Source: Candidatus Melainabacteria bacterium (lineage in GTDB: Bacteria; Cyanobacteriota; Vampirovibrionia; Obscuribacterales; Obscuribacteraceae). Taken from it: 57,497 nt of DNA. The DNA lies in the NCBI GenBank assembly GCA_016212515.1, contig JACRFZ010000032.1, positions 1 to 57,497 on the forward strand. The letters run 5' to 3'. The notes beneath the pieces were generated by a model. The model made no database searches and was not told the origin of the DNA. It was given only the letters and a program-made list of their open reading frames with translations. Positions 34,084 to 42,440 of the stretch are shown one piece after another (within the stretch, counting starts at the first letter, position 1; every line of letters starts with the position of its first letter). The translations under genes were made by a program, and so were the position numbers.

Positions 34084-35028
34084 CTAGGCAAAAGCGCCCT
34101 GCCGCTGCCGATCAAGCAGTTCCTGAATGGCGACGCGAATGGTCTCAGACGCCACACGCGGGTCGTCTGAAAGACCGGACACGTCGATTGGCTTGCCGAT
34201 CACAACCGTGGCACCGCTTCCCCGCTTGGAGAAGAGCGTCAGGTTGTCGGAGTCGGCATGCCGACGGTGGTAGTCGATTGCCACCGGAAGCACATAGAGG
34301 GGCTCATTGAGCGCCTCCGGGTGCCGTTTGTAATAGGCGATGACTTCGTCAGCCTGGCGCCCGTGTACATCGCGCACCAGAGCCAGACCAGCTTCGTCGC
34401 CCTTCTGGAGCGCCTTGAAGACCTGCAGGGCCAACTGCGCACCACGCACGGCGCCGGTTCGCATCGAGCCGGGCACTTTGGAATCCTGCGGAATGCCGCC
34501 GGAATAGACCAACTTGCCCTGGGGGAAGATCAAGAGCCGGTCCTTCGACTTGAAGCTCAAGGCTCGCGCATACGACCTGATGGTGCGTTCGGCAACGGCC
34601 TTGCTGTTGGCCTTACCGCCGGTGGTGTCGATGGCAATGAAGCCGGCCCAGGCGCCAAGGGTACCGCGGAAGCCTTTTGCCACCTCCGACACGGTGCCCA
34701 CCTGGCGATAACTCAAGGGCAGGGCGGCTTCGCAGACTGCGAAGTCGAGCATGAAACTGTGATTGGGGAGAATGAGCAGACGCCCTTTCTCAGCGGCAGC
34801 GTGCAGATTCTCCAGGCCCAGGACGCGCCGACTGCCGACACCGATGCGCGAGAGCAAACGGGTCAGTACCTTGGTGGCAAGCTTTGCCGCCAGTGTCTTG
34901 TCAGGCACGATATAGCCGGGATACTTGGCCATCAGCCGTCCCTGATAGATCCAGAAGCCGAATCGATAGAGCAGGAAGAGCGCGCCGAGCGCTCCAACTG
35001 CCACTGCCAGAGTCTGTAAGTCAGGCAT
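34084..35028 (-). CDS. 1-acylglycerol-3-phosphate acyltransferase (PlsC-like)
   Basis: A 314-residue protein with an N-terminal membrane segment (LAVAVGALGALFLLYRFGFW) and the acyltransferase block: NHSFMLD (the catalytic H(X)4D, H90 and D95), LPLSYRQVGTVSE, and FPQGKLVYSG. It resembles the PlsC family that acylates lysophosphatidate or related lipids at the inner membrane. Motif III reads FPQGK where many members have EGTR, so the substrate may differ. AAGGGGC precedes the start. Its 5-prime end overlaps the stop of the HNH gene by 8 bases, so the two are translationally coupled. Confidence 0.85.
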   Translation of the reverse strand: MPDLQTLAVAVGALGALFLLYRFGFWIYQGRLMAKYPGYIVPDKTLAAKLATKVLTRLLSRIGVGSRRVLGLENLHAAAEKGRLLILPNHSFMLDFAVCEAALPLSYRQVGTVSEVAKGFRGTLGAWAGFIAIDTTGGKANSKAVAERTIRSYARALSFKSKDRLLIFPQGKLVYSGGIPQDSKVPGSMRTGAVRGAQLALQVFKALQKGDEAGLALVRDVHGRQADEVIAYYKRHPEALNEPLYVLPVAIDYHRRHADSDNLTLFSKRGSGATVVIGKPIDVSGLSDDPRVASETIRVAIQELLDRQRQGAFA

Positions 35029-35635
35029 GATTATGCCCCTTTCTATTCTTTTCTTTTTCCGTGAAAGGCAATTGCGGGCTCTCCGGCGGCAGGTATTTGT
35101 CCCAGGAAGGGTGACTCATACCCAGCCGACGAAACATTGAGGCCCTGAAAGTAGCCACTTGAGATGGATAGTGCGGCATGGGGCTGAGCACCATGCCCGA
35201 TTCTTCGAGACTGCGACCGCCCTTGCGTCCATTGCAGACGGAACAGGCGGTGACCAGGTTCTCCCAACTGTTCTTGCCGCCCTGGCAGCGGGGAATGACG
35301 TGATCGAGGGTGAGTGTGACGCCTTTGCCGCCGGCCTTACAGTAGCGACAGGCATAACCATCGCGGTGCAGGATATTGCGGCGTGATGGTGCCAGTCTCG
35401 GCTGCGGACGCTTGACGTACCGCTTGAGCACGATGACTGTGGACCGGCAGGTCGAAACGACGTTGTGATCTTGCCCGGAGCGGCGATGCAAGCTGTGTTT
35501 GCAATTGCTTGCACAATCGCACTGTTCCGCTTCCAGAACCGTCGCTTTGCCGGCATTGACAAGTAAGAGAGCCCGTCTCCATTCGCAGATGTTCAGGGGC
35601 TCGTAAGAGCTATTCAAGACGAGTACTTTTGTCAT
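35021..35635 (-). CDS. HNH endonuclease
   Basis: I start this at the ATG at 35635 (MTKVLVLNSSYEPL), giving 204 residues; a longer frame extends upstream to 35704. The C-terminal half carries a cysteine-flanked HNH nuclease: YACRYCKAGG, TLTLDHVIPRCQGG, NSWENLVTACSVCNGRK. The two CxxC pairs bind a structural zinc and the DHV histidine and the ENLV asparagine are catalytic. The MTKVLVLNSSYEPLNICEWRRAL N-terminal domain is typical of a widespread single-gene HNH family in cyanobacteria and others. Role unknown; DNA nicking or repair is likely. It lies between the kinase-like and PlsC genes. Confidence 0.9.
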   Translation of the reverse strand: MTKVLVLNSSYEPLNICEWRRALLLVNAGKATVLEAEQCDCASNCKHSLHRRSGQDHNVVSTCRSTVIVLKRYVKRPQPRLAPSRRNILHRDGYACRYCKAGGKGVTLTLDHVIPRCQGGKNSWENLVTACSVCNGRKGGRSLEESGMVLSPMPHYPSQVATFRASMFRRLGMSHPSWDKYLPPESPQLPFTEKEKNRKGHNHA

Positions 35636-35709
35636 AGAGTGTTCCCGACAATCAGATAGATAGTTTCGGAAAAAGCTCCCTTCTGGAAATGCCGGCTTCT
35701 GCAAGCGCT

Positions 35710-36420
35710 CTACTGAGAGTTAGGCTTGGGAGGCAAGTTCTGTGGGAGCCTGGGAAGCGGCGCGCGCACTCGCTTGACCACAAACCGATTGCGCGAGGTG
35801 AGGGAATTGCCCAGCACCACGAGGCGTCCTTCAGCGCTGGTCGGAAAACCGGCGCGAAGCGTCTGGGCGTGCTGGCGAATCACCTCCTCGGGAACCTTGC
35901 GGTCGCGATTGGCGTTGCGCTTCAAACATTCCTCCAGGGGAATGTCCAGAACGATGTTGGTGATGTCCGCGTAGCCGTGCTCGCGAGCACAGGCTGCCGG
36001 ACCCTTGCGGTAGAAGAAATTGAGGTTGAGGTTGTCCACCACAATGTTGGCGGAAGCCTGGCAAGCCTCCTCCAAACGGCTGTAGAAGAGCCTGTTGACC
36101 TCTTTGACATCACCAACCACGGCAGCATCTCCATAGAGCTCCTGGCGGATGGCGTCTTTATTCAAGTGCACGAAACCGGCTGCCCTGAAGGCATCCGTCA
36201 GGGTGCTCTTGCCGGAAGCAGGCAAGCCGATCATCATCACAAGCAAGCCGCTCGACTGGCCCCGCCTTGGAAAACGGCGGCGCTTTCGCGAGGTAGTCAC
36301 GAAGGCCTTGATGAGAGCCCCTACGGAAACCTCCTTACCGCGCATAGCGGCAAAGGGCGAGCGGCTGTCACCTTTTCTGGACTTAACTTGCAGTTGCGAG
36401 GGCTTTCGAGAGTGTTTCAT
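35710..36420 (-). CDS. Polynucleotide-kinase-like P-loop ATPase
   Basis: A 236-residue protein. The central region is a P-loop kinase of the T4 PNK / AAA_33 type: VMMIGLPASGKSTLTDAF (G65, K71), NKDAIRQELYGD, ANIVVDNLNL (Walker B-like), and IPLEECLKRNANRDRKVPEEV as the lid. The first 50 residues are strongly basic, and so is the C-terminal tail, which suggests nucleic-acid binding. The weak AGGACAG lies upstream. A substrate (5-prime hydroxyl of RNA or DNA) is a guess from the family. It lies after a terminator and before the HNH gene. Confidence 0.8.
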   Translation of the reverse strand: MKHSRKPSQLQVKSRKGDSRSPFAAMRGKEVSVGALIKAFVTTSRKRRRFPRRGQSSGLLVMMIGLPASGKSTLTDAFRAAGFVHLNKDAIRQELYGDAAVVGDVKEVNRLFYSRLEEACQASANIVVDNLNLNFFYRKGPAACAREHGYADITNIVLDIPLEECLKRNANRDRKVPEEVIRQHAQTLRAGFPTSAEGRLVVLGNSLTSRNRFVVKRVRAPLPRLPQNLPPKPNSQ

Positions 36421-36466
36421 TCTTTTCTGTCCTACCTGGTCCTTTCACGCCTTTCAGCGCTCTGGT

Positions 36467-36512
36467 GAAAAAAACCGGCGCTCCCCCAAGACGGGCTTGA
36501 GAAGAGCGCCGG
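36467..36512 (-). terminator. Terminator after the tandem paralogues
   Basis: CCGGCGCTC / GAGCGCCGG (36475-36512, 9 bp) followed on the minus strand by a run of seven T. It lies 22 bases after the stop of the 404-residue gene and separates the paralogue pair from the kinase-like gene. Confidence 0.9.
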
Positions 36513-36533
36513 CTCCGAAATATTTGCCTGCGG

Positions 36534-37748
36534 TTACTTCTTGCCGTCCTTGGAGACAAGAGCATCGCCGCCGGCAACAGCGCCGTCCTTGGACGCAACA
36601 CCAGCTTTGGCGGCAGAGGTTTCGCCGGCAACAGCGCCGTCCTTGGACGCAACACCAGCCTTGGAGGCAGAGGTTTCGCCGGCAACAGCTCCCTGATGGC
36701 TGGCGACAATGGCGGCACGAGCGCGCTCGGAGAGCGGCTTGTGCATCCAGAGGTTCTTGGAGGAGATGTTGTCCTGGGGCCACTTGGGACCGTGCAGGTT
36801 CAACTCCGCCGGAATGAACTCTTCGGGCAGGCTCTGGATCACGCAGACCCATGACTCCTGCTGCCGAGTCAACTTCATGCCCTTTTCCTTGAGCCTCTTG
36901 ATGCCCTTGTTGAACTCTTCCATGAGGGCGGCAAGCTCCGGGTCGGAAACTCGATACCCCCACCACTCCGTGATCTTGTACACGTGGTAGTGACTGGAAC
37001 AGTTCTCGATGTAGTCGTAGCCGGTGCGCCTCGCCATGTCGTCGAAGACAGGCAGGAGCGACTTGGCCACGTCGGGCACGGGGTTGCCCCACTGTCCGGG
37101 AGAGCGACTGGACTTCCAGGCACGCTGGAAAAGCTCCAGGAATTTCTGGGGCGCGCTCACATAGCGGAACGGGTTTTCCACGAAGTGGTCCAACTCGGCA
37201 TCGCCGCATGCCTCGACAATGCGAGACCCGGGCAGAAACGAGTACACGGACAACTCCACGGAACGGCTGTTCTCCGGCATGTTCGGGAGAGCGAGCGGGG
37301 CATTGATCTCTTCATCGTAGCCGATGAAGTCGATGAGGGAACAGTCGTTGGCACGCCGCGTGCCGTCGAAACGCCTGTCGCGCAGAGCCACCTTGAAGAT
37401 GAGCTGCGGCGCCCGGAGGTCACCGAACCAACCGGAAACTTTGACTTTCAGCGGGTCGTACTTAATGGTCAGTGCGCCGTACTGAGTCTTGTAAAAGCAG
37501 TTGACGTACGGGAAGCGCACCTTGTCGCTGCCGCCGTGAATCTTGTGCTGATTGAGGTTGGTAACCTCATCACCGGGGAAATCACCAGCGATGGTATCAC
37601 GCACAGAGATCTTCACAGACTCGATCGGACCGAGCATGGCTTTGACCTGTGGGGTCACCAGTTCGTTCCAGATCTCATCGGGCGACAGACCAACAATGGG
37701 AGCCACGCCGAGCATCTCCTGCACGTGCATGTCTTTGTTTTTGGTCAT
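36534..37748 (-). CDS. Unknown protein, paralogue A, with repeat tail
   Basis: A 404-residue protein, a close paralogue of the next gene upstream. Shared landmarks are PIVGLSPDEIW, LGPIESV, DEVTNLNQ, ALRDRRFDGTRRANDCSLIDF, PGSRIVEACGD, SSHYHVYKITEWWGY, the LTRQQESWV helix and WPQDNISSKNLWMHKPLS. The C-terminus is a low-complexity tail with an 18-residue repeat (GETSASKAGVASKDGAVA twice, then a partial copy) ending SKDGKK. No signal peptide or membrane segment is visible. AAAGGAG precedes the ATG. I cannot assign a family. Both paralogues keep the NDCS and HYHV motifs, which suggests an active site or binding site, but this is inference. Confidence 0.8.
   Translation of the reverse strand: MTKNKDMHVQEMLGVAPIVGLSPDEIWNELVTPQVKAMLGPIESVKISVRDTIAGDFPGDEVTNLNQHKIHGGSDKVRFPYVNCFYKTQYGALTIKYDPLKVKVSGWFGDLRAPQLIFKVALRDRRFDGTRRANDCSLIDFIGYDEEINAPLALPNMPENSRSVELSVYSFLPGSRIVEACGDAELDHFVENPFRYVSAPQKFLELFQRAWKSSRSPGQWGNPVPDVAKSLLPVFDDMARRTGYDYIENCSSHYHVYKITEWWGYRVSDPELAALMEEFNKGIKRLKEKGMKLTRQQESWVCVIQSLPEEFIPAELNLHGPKWPQDNISSKNLWMHKPLSERARAAIVASHQGAVAGETSASKAGVASKDGAVAGETSAAKAGVASKDGAVAGGDALVSKDGKK
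36571..36688. repeat. 54-bp tandem repeat coding an 18-residue tail
   Basis: Near-identical copies start at 36571 and 36625 and a partial third at 36679, inside the 3-prime end of paralogue A. The period of 54 bases preserves the frame. The repeated units differ at a few positions only, so the expansion looks recent. Confidence 0.85.
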
Positions 37749-37878
37749 GTCTGACTCCTTTACGATATTAGTCAGGAATCCGTCGGCAGAGACTGAGGTT
37801 CAGCCTCTGCCGCGCGGAGAAAAATGAGGAGCCGGATGGAAAGAGGAATTACTTAGCGAGTGAGAACCGAAACTTGGT

Positions 37879-38973
37879 TCAAGCCTGCCGGTCGAAGACG
37901 CTGGGCACGAAGCCTGAAGCCTTCTTGGACAGGGTTTTGTACATCCACAGGCAACGATCGCTGACGTTGTCCTGCGGCCAGACCAGATGCGCCGTCTCGT
38001 CCGTGATGAAACGCAGAGCCTGAGGAATCTTCGCAATGGGACGAAGACTCTGAAGAGCCACTACCCAGGATTGCTGGGAGCGGGTCAAGGGAGTTCCTTC
38101 CTGGCGAATCTTCTCCAGTCCCTTCGCCATATTTTCCACGGCTAAAGCCTGCACTCGCGAGGAATAGTGATACCCGCCCGAAACAGCCCAGCGAGCCACG
38201 TGGTAGTGACTGGCCGCCATCTCGATCAGGTCGTAACCATACTTGCGAGCCAGATGCTCGAAGCCGGGAAGGGCGTAGCGAGCCACATCCGGAATCGCCG
38301 CCATGGCTTGACCGGGTGCGCGCTTGCTGTGGAACGCTCTCTGGAAGAGGTGCAGGAACTTATCGGGATCGTCCATGAACTTGAAGGGGTTGCCGACGAA
38401 GCGGTCAAACTCTTCATCACCAGTAGCGTCGAAGACGCGAGAGCCGGGCATGTAACCGTAGATGGAAAGCTCCACCGAGGTCAGTTCCCGGGACAGCGGC
38501 TTGTGGTATTCGGGATCGGCATAGGAGTAGTCGAGCAGCGAACAGTCGTTGGCGCGCAGAGTACCGTCGTGGCGACGATCACGCAGCGCAGCCTTGAAAA
38601 TCAATTCGCCTTTGCCCTTCTCAACATCACCGAACCAGCAAGCCACCCAAACCTTGAGCAAATCCCGCTTGATCACAACCGCACCATTGGCAGTGCGATA
38701 GAGGTGATGCACGTAGGGAAACCGCAAACGATTGGAGGCAAGTTGACCGGCTTCATCCCTGAGTTGGTTCTGGTTGAGATTGGTAACCTGGTCTCCGGCA
38801 AAACGACCGGCGGTCGTCTCCATCAAACAGGCTTCCTCGACTTTCACCACGGGACCAAGCAGACCCTTGACGGTTGGGGTAAGGAGGTGCTCGAAGATCT
38901 CGTCGTCCGTAACTGCCACAATGGGTGCTGGTCCGATCAAGCTCAGAGCATCAAAAGAATTTATATAAGGCAT
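37879..38973 (-). CDS. Unknown protein, paralogue B
   Basis: A 364-residue protein, the upstream partner of paralogue A. It shares PIVAVTDDEIF, LGPVVKVE, DQVTNLNQ, ALRDRRHDGTLRANDCSLLDY, PGSRVFDATGD, ASHYHVARWAVSGGYHY, LTRSQQSWVVALQSL and WPQDNVSDRCLWMYKTLS with A, across nearly the full length, but lacks the repeat tail. GAGAGGG precedes the start. The pair arose by tandem duplication and later divergence. No name can be given. A hairpin of 8 bp (CGGCAGAG / CTCTGCCG, 37784-37812) lies in the 130-base gap between the two genes. Confidence 0.8.
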   Translation of the reverse strand: MPYINSFDALSLIGPAPIVAVTDDEIFEHLLTPTVKGLLGPVVKVEEACLMETTAGRFAGDQVTNLNQNQLRDEAGQLASNRLRFPYVHHLYRTANGAVVIKRDLLKVWVACWFGDVEKGKGELIFKAALRDRRHDGTLRANDCSLLDYSYADPEYHKPLSRELTSVELSIYGYMPGSRVFDATGDEEFDRFVGNPFKFMDDPDKFLHLFQRAFHSKRAPGQAMAAIPDVARYALPGFEHLARKYGYDLIEMAASHYHVARWAVSGGYHYSSRVQALAVENMAKGLEKIRQEGTPLTRSQQSWVVALQSLRPIAKIPQALRFITDETAHLVWPQDNVSDRCLWMYKTLSKKASGFVPSVFDRQA

Positions 38974-39628
38974 AGGGTGCCCTCTCTAATTTAAACGTTA
39001 ATGACACGCTGCAAGTGCGAGCTAAGACGCATGACGCAGCACCAGCGGCAGTTTCAGACTTGATGACAGTGGCACCACAGGTCATCAATCAAGAACCACT
39101 GGTCCAAATCCCCCGAAGCAACTGTTCAGAGGTCTCAGTACGAAATAGACGACCCGTGGACCAACATCGGACCAAGCCAATGCCAGTCAACGCTTCCCCA
39201 GCGATGCAGCCAAACGCCAAGCAATAGAGCGAGCCCAAAACAACCAGGCATCATTGCACTTCCCAAGGGGAAAGCTTAAGGGGCGGGGCTAAAAACAGGC
39301 TGTGTATCTATGGGGATCTAGAACGGACTCAAACTTGTCAAAGAAAAGGAAATGGAACCTAAAGCTAAGAAATAAAAGCCTCTAGTAGCAATAATCATGA
39401 CAACTAACAAGTATGTGACTTTAGTAATTCGTTTAGATCTCAGTGACAATCGCCCTTGTCAAGGATCGTCAGCTCGCGCTACCCAAAGATTAAGACTGAC
39501 GCACATCACGTCACCACTTGAAAACAAACAAAGGGTTACACCGATAGACCGCCGACAAAACGCGTCGCTCCGCCCCGATACCATCGGAGAAGCGCCGACC
39601 GAGCCGCTCTTAAGGCTGACTGAATTCT
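38974..39628. other. Gene-poor region upstream of the paralogues
   Basis: About 650 bases between two minus-strand genes. AT-rich stretches around 39310-39450 contain TTGACA-like minus-strand motifs (near 39329 and 39456) without well-spaced -10 boxes. Frames such as 39015-39227 and 39397-39732 lack ribosome sites and domain-like sequence. I see nothing else. Confidence 0.4.
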
Positions 39629-41035
39629 CTAATAACCAAGTCCGTGGGACATGGTCATATCCAAAACCGACTGCCGGCTCAGGCCGAATCCCGGTAGACG
39701 CCTACCGGCGGTCTGGTAATCTACGCCGTTAACAGCTCCGGCAAGAGTGATCACTGAATTGAGAGCTTCTGTTTTTACCCCCAGAAGCTGACCAAGCTGT
39801 GCTAACGGCACCAGATAGTCGCCCACGTAAAGAGCCAGGTACTGCTGGGCAAGTGGATAGGACCACAGCCCGGCATGACCGGCAAACCACCGACCAGCAA
39901 TCGAAACAATTGCCTCGGCTAACGTAACGTCGCAAACCGGACCCTGAGCCTCACCCCTGACATCCACCTCTTCCCTCAAGGAGCGAGCGAAGTCGACTGG
40001 TTGGCTGTGAACCGCCTGGGCCAGTGCGGAGAGTTCTTGTTCTATCTCCACCAGTAAAGACAAATTGGCCCGATTGAGAAGCCTGGAGACATCAGACAAA
40101 TAGTCGACCCGGGCGCCGAAAAGGGCAGAGAGCAAGAAGACCGGACGAAGCACCGATTGAGCATCGAGCAGGGCTCTCTCGATCAGCCCCGATGCCGGAA
40201 TGATCTCGGGGCAGAGCTGGGAAGCCAACCAGAGAGAGCGTCTTGTTTCATTGAGGGTGGCCCCGGCCACGTTGGCTCTTGAGCAAGGCGTGGTCTGATA
40301 GCGTGCCACTCCACCCTCAAGCTGTTGCACCACAGCCACGGAAAAGGGTTCATCCATCTCCAGCACATTTACTTGCATACCCGGACAACGCCTGGCCAAT
40401 TGATATTTAAATTCGTATGCCGCGAAAAGCGGCGCGCCCAGAAGTATTACCGTGCTGCCCTCACTCAGGTAGGGATGCATACGATCTAAAAAAGCACCAT
40501 AAGCAGTGGCGCTACAAGCAAGTACAAAAGACTGAGTAAGTTCTCTGGAATTGTCATTCTCAAACTCTTCCAGATTTTGTACCAGGACGTTTTCGCGCAA
40601 GAGGACTCGCCTGGGATCAACAGCAATGGAACCATTTAAGGCTGCTTCCAAACCACTGAGAAAGGCTGCAGGTGTATCGGAAACGCCGGCTTCGGCTCTC
40701 ACTCTACGGCTGTGACGACCACCCTTGATGGAACTCTCTTCTTGCTCATGCAATGCCTGATATTGCTTCTTCAAATCGCCGAGGAAGGCACTTTCGGCAG
40801 GAAAAAGATCTACCAATATTCGGGCAGTAAACCTGTAGGAAACACGGTCTGAGGTGAGAAGCTCGGCTAGAGCCAGCACCACCGGACCATCTCCAACCAG
40901 GCAAATCTGGCTCACTGCCTGCATGGCGGCGGAGCCTGAACCCAGTTCTCCGGTACGATTTTCTAAACGACCTTTGTCTTGCCCGGCAGGCGAATCTACA
41001 GCAAGAGTGTTATCTAGGAAACTCAGAACCGGCAC
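39629..41035 (-). CDS. Opine (octopine/nopaline) dehydrogenase-like protein
   Basis: A 468-residue protein of the Rossmann plus helical-domain class. The dinucleotide loop is weak (CLVGDGPVVLALAELL; the usual GxGxxG is altered). The C-terminal half has the layout of the octopine dehydrogenase family: DYLVPLAQLGQLLGVKTEAL then AGAVNGVDYQTAGRRLPGFGL, resembling the GLVP..ELG...GVPTP..D signature. Such enzymes reductively join an amino acid and a keto acid. A disordered, basic insert is near residue 100-120 (KGGRHSRRVRAEAG). The GTG start at 41035 is uncertain. It is divergent from ketol-acid reductoisomerase. The altered loop leaves cofactor binding open. Confidence 0.6.
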   Translation of the reverse strand: MPVLSFLDNTLAVDSPAGQDKGRLENRTGELGSGSAAMQAVSQICLVGDGPVVLALAELLTSDRVSYRFTARILVDLFPAESAFLGDLKKQYQALHEQEESSIKGGRHSRRVRAEAGVSDTPAAFLSGLEAALNGSIAVDPRRVLLRENVLVQNLEEFENDNSRELTQSFVLACSATAYGAFLDRMHPYLSEGSTVILLGAPLFAAYEFKYQLARRCPGMQVNVLEMDEPFSVAVVQQLEGGVARYQTTPCSRANVAGATLNETRRSLWLASQLCPEIIPASGLIERALLDAQSVLRPVFLLSALFGARVDYLSDVSRLLNRANLSLLVEIEQELSALAQAVHSQPVDFARSLREEVDVRGEAQGPVCDVTLAEAIVSIAGRWFAGHAGLWSYPLAQQYLALYVGDYLVPLAQLGQLLGVKTEALNSVITLAGAVNGVDYQTAGRRLPGFGLSRQSVLDMTMSHGLGY

Positions 41036-41447
41036 CCCTCGTCTAGAAAACCCGAGACCCTGCCTCGTTCATTCACACTAAATGCGGGAAAAAACGAAAA
41101 TTAGCAAAGTTTCAAACGACTCGTAAAGCATAGTCACAACCGAGCAGGAAGACAAGACCATCCAGTAAGGTTTAACCTGAATTTGCGAGCAAGTCACCGA
41201 GCCAAGGCATTTAATCTTTCCCCAAGTAGCCATGCGGTCCGCTTTTCGTCGTTTAATGTGAGACTGAGGCAAGCGGAAACATTTAGTGACACTACCGCTG
41301 GCATCGTCGCTACACCACTATTGGGGGCTGAGGCCGATTACAACCAGGTGCTCAAGCATGTGCTGTACAATCGCGCCTGTACCGGCGCCTCCAGGCGCTA
41401 GATCAAAACAGTCAACAAATTCAAGCCACCACAGAAATGAAATAGCC
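41036..41447. other. Divergent region between opine-dehydrogenase-like gene and ilvC
   Basis: About 410 bases that must hold both promoters. No convincing -35/-10 pair or hairpin stands out. A frame running into ilvC from 41286 is an upstream extension with a poor start and I reject it. Confidence 0.4.
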
Positions 41448-42440
41448 ATGCAAAAAACGGCCCAAATCTATTACGACAAAGATGTACAGTTGAGCCCCCT
41501 TACAACCTCGACGATTGCCGTGGTCGGCTACGGCAACCAGGGTCGAGCCCATGCCCTCAATCTAAAAGAGAGCGGCCTGAAAGTAATCGCCGCCGCCAGA
41601 CCCGGCGGCAAGGCCTGGCAACAAGCGGAAGCTGACGGCTTCAGCCCCATGCCTATCGATGAGGCCGTCAGGGCTGCCGATGTGATCGCGCTGCTCCTGC
41701 CCGATGAAGTCATGCCTTCCGTCTTTCGCAACAACATCAAGGGCAATTTGCAAGAGAGCAAGACTTTTGTCTTCGCTCACGGCTTCGCCGTCACCAACAG
41801 AACCATAGAACTGCCGGCCACTGCCGATGTCATCCTTGTGGCTCCTACTGGTCCCGGTCGCCAGGTACGTTCCCTTTATACAGAAGGCAAAGGACTGCCG
41901 GCCCTCATAGCCGTCGAGATGGACAATTCCGGTAAGGCGCTGGCCAAAGCTCTGGCATACGCCAGAGCCATCGGCAGTACCAGAGCAGGCGCCATCTTGA
42001 CAACCTTCAAGGAAGAAACGGTTACAGATCTCTTTTGCGAGCAAGCAGTACTTTGCGGCGGCATGCCCGAACTGATCAAGGCCAGTTTCACCACCCTCGT
42101 AGAACGCGGCTACCAACCGGAGCTGGCCTACATCTCCTGCTTAAAGGAGGTGAAACTAATCGCCGACCTGCTGTTTACTCAGGGTATCGACGGCATGCGC
42201 AGCGCTATTTCCAATACTGCCAAATATGGATCCGCCGTAGCCGGTCCGGCCATCATCAACAGCGACGCAAAAAGAAGACTGGGCAGTCTTTTGAACGACA
42301 TAGAAGACGGCAAGTTTGCCCGCGGCTTCGTGCGCGAGGCCGAGGACGGCATGCCGGCCACAAGGGAGTTTGTAGTTCAGGAGGCCAATTCAAAGTTGGC
42401 CAAAGTGGGCAAAAGCATGAAAGAAACTCTCAGCTTCTAG
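41448..42440 (+). CDS. ilvC: Ketol-acid reductoisomerase, class I, with altered active site
   Basis: A 330-residue class I KARI. The NADPH-binding VGYGNQGRAHALNLKESG, LLPDE, FAHGF, VAPTGPGRQVR and the C-terminal ELAYISCLKEVKLIADL and SNTAKYGS are recognisable. Metal ligands D194 and E198 (TDLFCEQ) are present. At S230, in ISCLKE, class I enzymes have a metal-binding glutamate (FECLHE), and only the second of that pair (E234) remains. The phosphate-binding loop reads RPGGKAW where NADPH enzymes usually have RPGSKS. The ATG at 41448 is used; the ribosome site is weak. The enzyme may be an active KARI with a relaxed ligand, or a paralogue with a changed role. Confidence 0.88.
   Translation: MQKTAQIYYDKDVQLSPLTTSTIAVVGYGNQGRAHALNLKESGLKVIAAARPGGKAWQQAEADGFSPMPIDEAVRAADVIALLLPDEVMPSVFRNNIKGNLQESKTFVFAHGFAVTNRTIELPATADVILVAPTGPGRQVRSLYTEGKGLPALIAVEMDNSGKALAKALAYARAIGSTRAGAILTTFKEETVTDLFCEQAVLCGGMPELIKASFTTLVERGYQPELAYISCLKEVKLIADLLFTQGIDGMRSAISNTAKYGSAVAGPAIINSDAKRRLGSLLNDIEDGKFARGFVREAEDGMPATREFVVQEANSKLAKVGKSMKETLSF

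Noticed and set aside
39015..39227. Plus-strand open frame of 70 codons
   Set aside because: No ribosome site and low-complexity composition; it lies in a promoter region.
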